The notes under the pieces were generated by a model that saw only the letters and a list, made by a program, of their open reading frames with translations, did not search any database and was not told the origin of the DNA. A stretch of 64,000 nt of DNA from DAORHV01 sp964434575 (lineage in GTDB: Bacteria > Patescibacteriota > Gracilibacteria > Peribacterales > Peribacteraceae), in NCBI GenBank assembly GCA_964434575.1, contig CAYSWB010000004.1, positions 1-64,000 on the forward strand, in the 5' to 3' direction. The translations under genes were made by a program, and so were the position numbers. The first letter of the stretch is position 1. Each line of letters opens with the position of its first letter. Shown here piece by piece: positions 16,686 through 24,363 of this stretch.

Positions 16686-18869
16686 ATGCACAGCCGAATC
16701 CACCTCGTGCGGTCGATCGTAGGCATCCTGATGGGAGTCGCGCTGGGCGTGCTGATCTATTTTTCGATCACCGGCCGCTTCCAGCCGCTGCGCGGCGCCT
16801 TGGGTGACGTGTGCACCAACGACGGGCAGTGCGGCGGCACCAACGTGTGCTGCAACGGCACCTGCGCGACCTCCTGCCCCGACACGTGCTGCGCCCCCGG
16901 CGGAACCTGCGTGCTTGCGTCTTCGGATTTGTGCGACCCAGGCGCCCCGGTGTATTCGGGCAACACCTGCGGCGGACAGGCATCGGGGCTTGGCGACCAA
17001 TGCCAGCCGTGCGCCGTCGTGGATGACCTGAATGCCACGCAGTGCTGCATTGAGGCCGGCCCGCCGTATTCCGCGGCATGCTGCGCGTACAACCCCAACT
17101 GGTGTCCGTCTTCCTCCTCGGCAATGTGGTGCGTGGGAGACACCGACGGCGACGGAGACTGCGATGACGATCCGGCTCACGTGTGCTGCGACGGCGTCTG
17201 TCAGTTGCCGGACATGTGCCCGTCTTCCTCGTCATCCTCCGCCGACTGGTGTTCCAACGGCGTCATTTACGACACGCAGGCGCAGTGCCTTGCCGACGTA
17301 TGGTGCCAGCCGGGCGGAGCCACGCCTCCGCCGACGCCCGTTCCCGGAACACCCCCGCCGCCTCCGACCCCGGGCACTCCTCCTCCGCCTCCCACGCCGG
17401 GGACACCGCCACCTCCGCCGACTCCGGGTACTCCGCCTCCGCCGCCGCCCACCCCGGGAACCCCTCCTCCGCCTCCCACGCCCAGCTCCGCCCGGTCGAG
17501 CGTGAACTCCTCACGCGCCAGTTCGCGCGCCTCCTCCACGTCGTCGGTCCGGCCGTCGTCCGCATCCAGCGTCGCCTCCAGCACGAGTTCCGTTCGTCCT
17601 TCTTCGGCAAGCTCCGTGCGCTCTTCCTCGCTGCGTTCCTCGTCAGTGGCCAGCAGCTCGGCGCGATCCAGCTCCGCCAGGTCGTCTTCCGTCCGCTCCT
17701 CGTCGCTTCGAAGCAGCTCGGTTCGCTCCAGCTCCGTGCGCTCTTCTTCCGCTCGCTCGTCGTCGGGCGGCGGTCCGGGTACCACGCCGTCTCCCGCGCC
17801 GAGCCCCACCCCGGTAACGCCGAGCTCTTCCCGCCGCTCGTCTTCCGCTCGCTCGTCGTCGGGCGGCGGTCCGGGAACGACACCGAGCCCCACACCCGTC
17901 ACGCCCAGTTCGGCACGCTCTTCGTCCGGCGGGCCCGGCACCACGCCGAGCCCGACGCCCGTGACTCCCAGCTCGTCGCGTTCCAGCTCCGTGCGCTCAT
18001 CGTCGGTCAGGTCCTCGTCGTTGGCCGCGAGCAGCAGCACGGCATCTTCGTCATCGGATTCCACTGAATCTTCGGCTTCCTCGGATTCCTCTTCCGGCAA
18101 CGACTCGACGTCTTCCTCTTCGCCGAACGGTATCTCCAGCTCGTATTTCGTCGTCACCCGCAATTTCTGCGGCGATGGCGTGGTCCAGCTGGGTGAAGTT
18201 TGTGACGACGGCAATATCCGCAGCGGCGACGGGTGTTCCGCCACCTGCCAGATCGAATATCTGCCGTACTGCGGCAACGGCGCCCTCAACCCCGGCGAGG
18301 AATGCGACGATGGCAACCTGCGTGAGCGCGACGGCTGTTCCGCCCTGTGCCGCCGCGAGGGCGGAGGATGCTTTAACGGCATCCTGGAAACGGGTAGGGG
18401 AGAGCAGTGCGACGATGGCAACCGCGCCAACGGCGACGGCTGTTCCGCCATCTGCAAGCTTGAGCCCGCCGTGGGTTGCGGCGACGGTCTTTTGAACAGC
18501 GCCACGGAGCAATGCGATACCGGCTCGGCGCTCGGCTACGGCCCATCTGCCTGCCGTCCGAACTGTTTGGCGCCCTACTGCGGCGACGGCGTACTGGACT
18601 TCAACGAGCAATGTGACGACGGAAACGGTTTCAACGGCGACATCTGCACGGCCACCTGCGAAAACGCGCGCGCCGGCGCCGGTACGAACATCGCCGGCTC
18701 CATCGTCTACGACCCGGGCATGACGCCCATTCCGGGCATGGACGGCGTTACCGGCGGTACGAAGATTCCCACGCCGGCAGGCACCAAGACGGGCCCGGGC
18801 CTGGTGATCTTCCTGGCATCCGGCGCCGCGGCAGGCATCGGACTGGCACGCCGCCGCATGAAGAAATAA
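16686..18869 (+). CDS. Large modular surface protein L3 with DUF4215 repeats
   Basis: 727 residues. Signal anchor, then the richest Cys region of the three (to about 210) with the CVGDTDGDGDCDDDP segment also seen in L2. Next come TPPPPPTPG repeats (about 218-262), Ser-rich RSSS linkers interrupted by three GGPGTTPSP..VTPSS units, and a serine/aspartate stretch. Five DUF4215 units (about 494-658), the tail TGPG (702-705), a hydrophobic stretch and RRRMKK complete it. Like L1 and L2 it should be exported, threaded through the membrane at its N-terminus, and possibly processed or anchored at the C-terminal tail. Confidence 0.85.
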   Translation: MHSRIHLVRSIVGILMGVALGVLIYFSITGRFQPLRGALGDVCTNDGQCGGTNVCCNGTCATSCPDTCCAPGGTCVLASSDLCDPGAPVYSGNTCGGQASGLGDQCQPCAVVDDLNATQCCIEAGPPYSAACCAYNPNWCPSSSSAMWCVGDTDGDGDCDDDPAHVCCDGVCQLPDMCPSSSSSSADWCSNGVIYDTQAQCLADVWCQPGGATPPPTPVPGTPPPPPTPGTPPPPPTPGTPPPPPTPGTPPPPPPTPGTPPPPPTPSSARSSVNSSRASSRASSTSSVRPSSASSVASSTSSVRPSSASSVRSSSLRSSSVASSSARSSSARSSSVRSSSLRSSSVRSSSVRSSSARSSSGGGPGTTPSPAPSPTPVTPSSSRRSSSARSSSGGGPGTTPSPTPVTPSSARSSSGGPGTTPSPTPVTPSSSRSSSVRSSSVRSSSLAASSSTASSSSDSTESSASSDSSSGNDSTSSSSPNGISSSYFVVTRNFCGDGVVQLGEVCDDGNIRSGDGCSATCQIEYLPYCGNGALNPGEECDDGNLRERDGCSALCRREGGGCFNGILETGRGEQCDDGNRANGDGCSAICKLEPAVGCGDGLLNSATEQCDTGSALGYGPSACRPNCLAPYCGDGVLDFNEQCDDGNGFNGDICTATCENARAGAGTNIAGSIVYDPGMTPIPGMDGVTGGTKIPTPAGTKTGPGLVIFLASGAAAGIGLARRRMKK
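17330..17490 (+). repeat. TPPPPPTPG-coding tandem repeat in L3
   Basis: Five to six imperfect 27-30 bp units encode proline-rich TPPPPPTPG blocks. This linker type differs from the TPS linkers of L1 and L2. Confidence 0.75.
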
Positions 18870-18990
18870 CCAGGGGATAGAGATCCTGCTTTTTGTTTTG
18901 TAAAACCGGCGAAGACAGGCTCTGCCTGTCTGGAGCCGCACAGCTTTAAGGAGAGTCCACGAGAGGGGCGCAGCCCCTTTCGTGAGATGT
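18870..18990. other. intergenic region with small inverted repeats
   Basis: No gene seen. A GGATAGAGATCC stem-loop followed by TTTTTGTTTT (about 18876-18900) may terminate L3. Two more perfect hairpins follow: GACAGGC-TCT-GCCTGTC (18914-18930) and AGGGGC-GCA-GCCCCT (18964-18978). Confidence 0.45.
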
Positions 18991-19068
18991 TGGTGCCCCG
19001 GGACGGAGTCGAACCGTCGACCTCGATCTTAGAAGGATCTTGCTCTATCCAGACTGAGCTACCGGGGC
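18991..19068 (-). tRNA. tRNA-Arg(UCU)
   Basis: Full cloverleaf with acceptor GCCCCGG/CCGGGGC, encoded CCA and anticodon loop CTTCTAA, giving UCU. The stretch 19069-19142 beside it holds no visible gene. Confidence 0.93.
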
Positions 19069-19142
19069 GTACAACGAGTATGAAGCAGCCGCCTCCAATT
19101 ATGAAGCGAGCTGCCTTCTACCCCGGAGCGTCAGTACGGTCA

Positions 19143-19220
19143 TTAGTTGGCGAACACGATGAGCGCCAGCATGCCGGCGAAGCCGATCACGGCCTTGAAG
19201 ATTTTTGCCTGATTGATCAT
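19143..19220 (-). CDS. 25-residue membrane peptide
   Basis: A tiny open frame encodes MINQAKIFKAVIGFAGMLAL followed by IVFAN: a charged N-terminus and one hydrophobic segment. It is supported by a TATACT box at 19250-19255, 30 bases before the ATG. That spacing is the same as for longer genes in this window with short leaders. Small single-helix proteins often bind and tune larger membrane complexes, but no partner is apparent here. It could instead be a non-coding transcript start. No family recognised. Confidence 0.5.
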   Translation of the reverse strand: MINQAKIFKAVIGFAGMLALIVFAN

Positions 19221-19282
19221 GGGAGTATTGGTATGGATGTAATCAGATCAGTATAGCGCAAAACGCCGATTTTCGAAAGCGG

Positions 19283-19651
19283 CTACTGCGGCCTGCACGC
19301 ATCGGCGCATGCCTCGAAACCGGCCTCTGTGGGCTGGAACTCCTCTCCGGGCTCGAAACCGCCTCCGGCGTCTTCCACGCCGCATTTACGACGGTCGATG
19401 CTGTCGAACAGACGGCAGGATTCGCCGCTGTGCGCCGCCGGGCAGCAGTACATCGGCAGTGCGTAATCCGCCACGCTTTTGTTCCGCTCGACGGTGTTGT
19501 CCTCCTCCGGCTGTTCGGGTTCCTGGAGCACACCGAGAAGGTTCGTGGCGTGGCTTCCGGAGAACTGCATGCGGGCCACGCTCAGCCCGACGGCGAACAG
19601 CAGCACGCCGACGACGGCCAGGGACGCTTGGATGACGACGGAACGTTTCAT
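19283..19651 (-). CDS. Cys-rich signal-anchored small protein
   Basis: 122 residues: KRSVVIQASLAVVGVLLFAVG signal anchor, a Glu/Pro-rich linker, then YCCPAAHSGESC and three more Cys-containing segments ending CADACRPQ. The YCC start of the module recalls the S proteins at 10351-16683, and the gene may be a diverged relative that stands outside the S-L units. A TATACT box lies at 19668-19673, 17 bases before the ATG. Predicted to be exported with disulfides; function unknown. Confidence 0.7.
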   Translation of the reverse strand: MKRSVVIQASLAVVGVLLFAVGLSVARMQFSGSHATNLLGVLQEPEQPEEDNTVERNKSVADYALPMYCCPAAHSGESCRLFDSIDRRKCGVEDAGGGFEPGEEFQPTEAGFEACADACRPQ

Positions 19652-19758
19652 ATTGGTGTGTACTACCAGTATACCTCATTTGCAGCGTTTTTACGAGCGC
19701 GGGGAGGTAGGAGCCCGGATACGTCCGCGTCAGCAATATCGTCCTTCCCCCCTTCACC

Positions 19759-19947
19759 ATGACCATTTTCGACAGCAAGGAAGCCAACGAGGCCATGAAA
19801 CGCACCGCGGCGGCTCAGAAAGCCGCCAGGCAGGCGGCATTGGATACATCCGTGGCCATCCAGGAGCAAAAGGCCGCCCTTGCCGAGCGCGCGGCCGCCG
19901 TGGAGCGGAAGACTGCCGATTCCATCCGCAAGAACACTCCGAAGTAA
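19759..19947 (+). CDS. Small Ala-rich helical protein
   Basis: 62 residues, almost entirely helix-forming (A, K, E, Q, R), with a heptad-like pattern in the middle (ALAERAAAVERKTADSI). No signal or membrane segment. The gene lies 47 bases before the membrane protein gene at 19995. No family recognised; the open frame is short but has a clear ATG after a pyrimidine-rich leader. Confidence 0.5.
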   Translation: MTIFDSKEANEAMKRTAAAQKAARQAALDTSVAIQEQKAALAERAAAVERKTADSIRKNTPK

Positions 19948-19981
19948 GCGTTTTGCCGCTGCGGTAGCGGCAAATTCGTGC

Positions 19982-19987
19982 TATACT
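19982..19987 (+). promoter_or_regulatory. -10 of the gene at 19995 (leaderless)
   Basis: A strong TATACT ends 8 bases before the ATG at 19995. Confidence 0.6.
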
Positions 19988-19994
19988 GATACGG

Positions 19995-20585
19995 ATGGAT
20001 GCCACGCAAACGCCTCCGGAGAACGAAACGCCCGAACAGCGCGATATTCGCCTGAACAAGGATGTCGCCGCATTCAGCTACGTGTGGATCATGTCGGTGG
20101 TGGTGTTTGCCAGCCGCCGCGATTCGCCGTTCGTCCAGTACCACGCGAAACAGGCGCTGATCCTGTTCATTCTGAGTATTCCCGTCGCCATCATCCCGTT
20201 CCTGGGCCGCTACCTGGTGTTCATCGTGCTGGCCGGCAACCTTCTGGGCTTCATCAACGCCGCAAACGGCCGCCGTGAGGACATTCCGATTATCGGTGAT
20301 TTGGCCAGCGGCAAGACCAAGCCCAAGGACGTATGGAAGCAAGCCAAGCCGTACATGGACAAGCTCATGGTCGTGCTGTCGCAGCTGCTCAAGAAACCTG
20401 CGCATCATGATGAAAAGAAGGCAGACATGAAGAAGGATGCTGCTCCGGCAGCCGCTCCAACCGCGGCCCCCAAGCCGGCCGAGTCCGCGGTCCCGCAGAG
20501 CGCTCCCACTGCGCCGAAGCCTTCCGAGAACGCCCCTGCAGCCCAGCCTGCCTCGCCGCTCGACAACACGGCACCCAAGCCGTAA
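19995..20585 (+). CDS. DUF4870/Tic20-like membrane protein with Ala/Pro tail
   Basis: 196 residues. The N-terminal part has three hydrophobic segments around RRDSPFVQYHAKQALILFIL, a pattern typical of the DUF4870/Tic20-like group (DSPFV-x-xHAKQ). The last 75 residues are a Lys- then Ala/Pro-rich disordered tail. Proteins of this group are small polytopic membrane proteins of unknown role. It is the first gene of a likely run with pyrH (10 bases later) and frr. Confidence 0.65.
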   Translation: MDATQTPPENETPEQRDIRLNKDVAAFSYVWIMSVVVFASRRDSPFVQYHAKQALILFILSIPVAIIPFLGRYLVFIVLAGNLLGFINAANGRREDIPIIGDLASGKTKPKDVWKQAKPYMDKLMVVLSQLLKKPAHHDEKKADMKKDAAPAAAPTAAPKPAESAVPQSAPTAPKPSENAPAAQPASPLDNTAPKP

Positions 20586-20595
20586 GCTTGGGCCG

Positions 20596-21306
20596 ATGCC
20601 GAAAGCCTACGACCGAATTCTGCTGAAGATCTCCGGAGAAGCGCTGTCCAACGGAGACTTCGGTTTTGATTACGGCAAATTGCATGACATCGCCCTGCAG
20701 GTGAAGCAGGTCACGGAGAACGGCGTCCAGGTCGTCATCGTCATCGGCGGCGGCAACATCTGGCGCTACCGCGACACCACAGAATCCGGCATCGAGCGTA
20801 CGGCCAGCGACGCCATGGGCATGCTGGCGACCATCATGAACGCCGTCGCCCTGCAGTCCGCCCTGGAGAAGATCGGCTGCTTCACGCGCGTCTGTTCCGC
20901 CATCAACGTGCCGCAGCTCGCCGAGCCGTACCTGCGCCGCCGGGCCGAGCGCCATTTGGAAAAGAAGCGCGTCGTCATTTGCGCGGGTGGAACCGGCAAC
21001 CCGTTCTTCACCACGGATTCCGCCGCGGCGCTTCGCGCCCTGGAGCTGGAGTGCGACGTGCTGCTGAAGGCCTCCAACGTGGATGGCATTTACGACAAGG
21101 ATCCCAACAAGCACAAAGACGCCAAGAAGTACGGCACCGTGACGTTCCAGGAAGTCATCGAGAAAAACCTGAAGGTCATGGACCAGTCCGCGTTCAGCCT
21201 GTGCCGCGACGGTAACCTGCCGATCGTCGTGTTTAACTTCAACAAGAAGGACGCGTTGCTCGGAGCAGCGCTCGGCAAAAGCATCGGCACGGTGGTAAAG
21301 GGATAG
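20596..21306 (+). CDS. pyrH: Uridylate kinase
   Basis: 236 residues, full length for bacterial UMP kinase. It starts AYDRILLKISGEAL and carries VIVIGGGNIWRYRD, then ERTASDAMGMLATIMNA, CAGGTGNPFFTTDSAAALRA and the DG-IYDKDP segment. It phosphorylates UMP to UDP with ATP and is a hexameric enzyme regulated by UTP and GTP in other bacteria. The ATG at 20596 gives the standard N-terminus. pyrH-frr is a very common bacterial gene pair. Confidence 0.96.
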   Translation: MPKAYDRILLKISGEALSNGDFGFDYGKLHDIALQVKQVTENGVQVVIVIGGGNIWRYRDTTESGIERTASDAMGMLATIMNAVALQSALEKIGCFTRVCSAINVPQLAEPYLRRRAERHLEKKRVVICAGGTGNPFFTTDSAAALRALELECDVLLKASNVDGIYDKDPNKHKDAKKYGTVTFQEVIEKNLKVMDQSAFSLCRDGNLPIVVFNFNKKDALLGAALGKSIGTVVKG

Positions 21307-21338
21307 GGGAGGGGATTGGTCGCGGGAGACAGGTGTGA

Positions 21339-21344
21339 TAGCAT
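21339..21344 (+). promoter_or_regulatory. -10 of frr (near-leaderless)
   Basis: TAGCAT ends 9 bases before the frr ATG, so frr may have its own promoter in addition to read-through from pyrH. Confidence 0.45.
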
Positions 21345-21352
21345 CGCGGCAT

Positions 21353-21895
21353 ATGGCTCACCCCGCAATCGCGACGTTCCAGGACCACGTCAAAAAGACG
21401 CTCGACCATCTGCATCAGGAATTTGCCAAACTTCAGACGGGTCGCGCGAATGCTGCGGCGGTGGAAGGCATTTCCGTCGAAGCCTACGGGCAGCGCATGG
21501 AACTGAAAGCGGTCGCCAGCATTTCGGTGCAGGACGCCCGTTCCATCGTCATCCAGCCCTGGGATAAGTCCGTGCTCGGCGCCATCGAAAAGGCGATCCA
21601 GATGACCGAGCTCGGCGTGAACCCGGTCAACGACGGCGTCGTCGTGCGCCTGAACTTCCCGCCGATGACCGAGGAGCGCCGCAAGCACATCGTGAAGGTC
21701 GTCGGCCAGCTGGCAGAGGACGCCAAGATCCGCGTGCGCAAGGACCGCCAGGTCGCCAACGATTCCATCAAGACCGAGGCCGACGAGGACGAGAAGGAGC
21801 GAGCGCAGAAGGAGCTTCAGAAGCTGGTGGACGACGCCAACGCCAAGATCGTGGATGCCGCCGCCAAGAAGGAAAAAGAAGTCATGACCGTTTGA
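21353..21895 (+). CDS. frr: Ribosome recycling factor
   Basis: 180 residues. Typical RRF segments are the helical start (FQDHVKKTLDHLHQEFAKLQTGRA), IQPWDKSVLGAIEKAI, NDGVVVRLNFPPMTEERRK and RVRKDRQVANDSIK. With EF-G it splits post-termination ribosomes. The ATG at 21353 aligns with the family start; an upstream in-frame codon would overlap the -10 box. Confidence 0.96.
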   Translation: MAHPAIATFQDHVKKTLDHLHQEFAKLQTGRANAAAVEGISVEAYGQRMELKAVASISVQDARSIVIQPWDKSVLGAIEKAIQMTELGVNPVNDGVVVRLNFPPMTEERRKHIVKVVGQLAEDAKIRVRKDRQVANDSIKTEADEDEKERAQKELQKLVDDANAKIVDAAAKKEKEVMTV

Positions 21896-21910
21896 TCCCG
21901 CCTTCCGCAC

Positions 21911-23164
21911 ATGCCCAAGAAGAAGCCGCTCATCGCCATACCCAGCTTTCCGGGAAGCAACGGAGAAGTGGACAACATGCGCGTGCTTCGCCGCTGCGGC
22001 TTCGACTGTTTCGTCTTCCGCTGGAACGACTCGCTGGAGAAGCTCAAGGACGTCGACGGGTACTTCTTCGGCGCCGGTTTCAGCTACGAGGACCGCGGCC
22101 GTTCGGGCATGGTGGCCGCGCGCGATCCGCTCTTTAAACACATGCACGAGGAGGCCAAGCGCGGGAAGGTGATCGTCGGCAACTGCAATGGAGCCCAGGT
22201 GCTGATCGAAAGCGGCCTGGTGCCGCTGGGCGACGGCCTGCGCATGTCGCTGGCTCACAATGCCATCCGCCAGGACGACAAGTGGGTGTCGCCGGGATTC
22301 CTCAACGAGTGGGTGTGGATCACGCCGGCGTGCGGCCGCGACCGCTGCGCGACATCGGACTGGGAGGGTGCCATGCACATTCCCATCGCCCACGGCGAGG
22401 GCCGTTTCGTGACCAAGGATCCAGACATCATCAAGGAGCTGGAAAAGAACAACCAGGTGGCGTTCCGCTACTGCGACGCAAAAGGCGTTTCGTCCACGGA
22501 TCCGTCGGTGACCCCCAACGGCTCCACCGGTGGCATCGCCGGCGTGTGCAACCCGGCGGGCAACGTGGTGGCGATCATGCCGCACCCGGAGCGAACCGAA
22601 CTTGGCGATGCATACTTCATCTCGGTGCTGAACTGGATCAACAAGAAGCGCTGGAAGGCCACCGAGGCCACGTATGCGAAGGCCATCGAAGCACAGGCGG
22701 TAAAAAACCGCGCTCCGAAGCCCGTGGAGCTGTTCATCGACACCATCATCACCAACAACGAGGAGCGCACCGTGGAGCAGGCGGCCCACCGCGTGCGCCC
22801 GGAATTGAAGCTCAAGCAGTACCGTTACATCGGCATGCGCGACCGCGAGGCGTGTGAGGCGGCCTTGTCGAGTTTGTCGACCTTCAATGGCAACAAGGAA
22901 ATCGCGTACGTCCGTGAGCGCGGCCAATTCTTCCGCTGGAACGGCGAGAAGAAAACCATGGAGAAGCGCGACGGAGGCCTGTTCAAGGGTCTGGCCCTGC
23001 TGCGCATCAACGAGCCCGACACCGGTGCTGGCGCGTTCGGGGAAGGCAGCGACACGGGTATTTGCTATGACTGCCGCGGCGTCGGCGAAGACGCGCTGAA
23101 GTCCAAGGAACTGCTCGAGGTGTTCGGCAACCCGCACGCTTCGTCGCTGTTCCGCATGCAGTGA
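21911..23164 (+). CDS. PurQ-like FGAM synthase glutaminase with extra C-terminal domain
   Basis: 417 residues. Residues 1-260 form a class I glutamine amidotransferase of the PurQ type: IPSFPGSNGEVDN start, nucleophile in GNCNGAQVLIESGLV, and the His-Glu pair in IMPHPERTELGD. PurQ makes ammonia for formylglycinamidine ribonucleotide synthesis. PurQ normally ends near 230-270, so about 150 extra residues follow (ELFIDTIITNNEERTVEQAA, then KQYRYIGMRDRE). These are not recognised, but have a loose resemblance to the small PurS subunit. No purL or purS lies nearby. The spermidine/other GATase alternatives fit less well. Confidence 0.75.
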   Translation: MPKKKPLIAIPSFPGSNGEVDNMRVLRRCGFDCFVFRWNDSLEKLKDVDGYFFGAGFSYEDRGRSGMVAARDPLFKHMHEEAKRGKVIVGNCNGAQVLIESGLVPLGDGLRMSLAHNAIRQDDKWVSPGFLNEWVWITPACGRDRCATSDWEGAMHIPIAHGEGRFVTKDPDIIKELEKNNQVAFRYCDAKGVSSTDPSVTPNGSTGGIAGVCNPAGNVVAIMPHPERTELGDAYFISVLNWINKKRWKATEATYAKAIEAQAVKNRAPKPVELFIDTIITNNEERTVEQAAHRVRPELKLKQYRYIGMRDREACEAALSSLSTFNGNKEIAYVRERGQFFRWNGEKKTMEKRDGGLFKGLALLRINEPDTGAGAFGEGSDTGICYDCRGVGEDALKSKELLEVFGNPHASSLFRMQ

Positions 23165-23631
23165 TGCCCGGCAAACACCCCGTCGTCGTGGTCGCGCACA
23201 ACATCCGGTCGCTCTGGAACATCGGGGCGCTGTTTCGTTCGTGCGATGCGCTCGGCATCGACAAGGTCTACCTCACAGGCTATTCGGCGACTCCTCCCCG
23301 CAAGGAAATCACCAAGACGGCGCTCGGCGCCGAATCCTGGGTTCCCTGGGAGCATGCCAAAGACCCAAATGGCATTCTGCAGAGGCTCAAATCCGAGGGT
23401 TTCTCTATCGTCGGACTGGAGATCGCTCCCGGCAGCGTCTCGCTGCATGATTACGCTCCGAAAGGTCCCCAATGCCTCATTTTGGGCCACGAAATCCTCG
23501 GCGTTCCAAAGGAACTGCTCCAATTGTGCGACGCCGTGGTGCACATTCCCATGCAGGGAAAGAAGGAATCGCTGAACGTGTCCGTGGCCGCCGGCATCGC
23601 GTTGTTTAGCTTGCGGAAGCCAGCAGCGTAG
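23164..23631 (+). CDS. SpoU/TrmH-family RNA 2'-O-methyltransferase
   Basis: 155 residues containing the SPOUT knot motifs: HNIRSLWNIGALFRSCDALG (motif 1), CLILGHEILGVP (motif 2) and VHIPMQGKKESLNVSVAAGIALF (motif 3). It lacks an N-terminal RNA-binding extension, as in compact TrmL/TrmH-type tRNA methylases. The target nucleotide cannot be assigned. The ATG overlaps the last base of the preceding stop (TGATG), indicating translational coupling to the purQ-like gene. Confidence 0.88.
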   Translation: MPGKHPVVVVAHNIRSLWNIGALFRSCDALGIDKVYLTGYSATPPRKEITKTALGAESWVPWEHAKDPNGILQRLKSEGFSIVGLEIAPGSVSLHDYAPKGPQCLILGHEILGVPKELLQLCDAVVHIPMQGKKESLNVSVAAGIALFSLRKPAA

Positions 23632-23697
23632 CGGAGATTCCTTGTCCGATGGCGTTTTTGTGGTACACTTCTTTAGCCTTTTCCATTCAGATTTCGT

Positions 23698-24360
23698 ATG
23701 GCTGATCCCACTCCCGCAGGCCAGAACCCCCCGCGTCCCGGCGATCCGGTGCCCACGGGCGGTTTGGATCCTTCGCAGGTCTTTGGTTCCGCTCCCATGC
23801 CTCCGCCGCGTGCGCCTCAGGGTGCCGCTCCGGCAGGCGGTGGCGCCGCTGCAGCCCAGGGTGCGGGCGCGCCGCCTCCCGTACAGGACACCAGCCCGCC
23901 GCCTCCACCGGTCGGCACGGTCGCCACGAAGGAAATGGGCTATGACGACGAAGACATCAAGATCCTTGCCGAGGTTGGAACGTACCGATTCGGCGCCATC
24001 ACCGCCACGCTGAACAACGAGAAGATCAACGTGCCGGTCCACCCTGAAACCAAGTTCGATGAGCAGGTGTTCCTCACGCTGCTTCGCGGTTCCATTTCGC
24101 TGACCCGCGACGAGAAGTGGCGCATCATCCAGGCCATTCCCAAGCTCAGCCAGTTCCAGATCGACGAGTTGCAGAAGATCCTGCAGGAGGAGCGCGCGAA
24201 GTTCTCTCAGCTGTCGCCCAAGCACCTGCGCCACCTGCTCCAGTTGGAGCGTAAGCACGGCGAGGACTGGAAGGACCTGCAGTCGCTGTACGTCCAGCAG
24301 GGCGCCAAGGAAGCCGAAAAGAACCAGGCTGACGAAATCCGCAAGCAGCTGGGTCTGTAA
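23698..24360 (+). CDS. Hypothetical protein with Pro/Ala-rich N-terminus
   Basis: 220 residues. The first 80 are a disordered Pro/Gly/Ala-rich segment. The rest is a soluble, mostly helical domain (TRDEKWRIIQAIPKLSQFQI, LQKILQEERAKFSQLSPKHL). There are no signal or transmembrane features. A TACACT box (23664-23669) 29 bases upstream suggests its own promoter. No family is recognised; neighbours do not indicate a job. Confidence 0.7.
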   Translation: MADPTPAGQNPPRPGDPVPTGGLDPSQVFGSAPMPPPRAPQGAAPAGGGAAAAQGAGAPPPVQDTSPPPPPVGTVATKEMGYDDEDIKILAEVGTYRFGAITATLNNEKINVPVHPETKFDEQVFLTLLRGSISLTRDEKWRIIQAIPKLSQFQIDELQKILQEERAKFSQLSPKHLRHLLQLERKHGEDWKDLQSLYVQQGAKEAEKNQADEIRKQLGL

Positions 24361-24363
24361 GGC

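Noticed and set aside
10351..18869. Possible genomic island or prophage
   Set aside because: No integrase, transposase, phage structural gene or flanking direct repeat is seen, and the promoters match the rest of the window.
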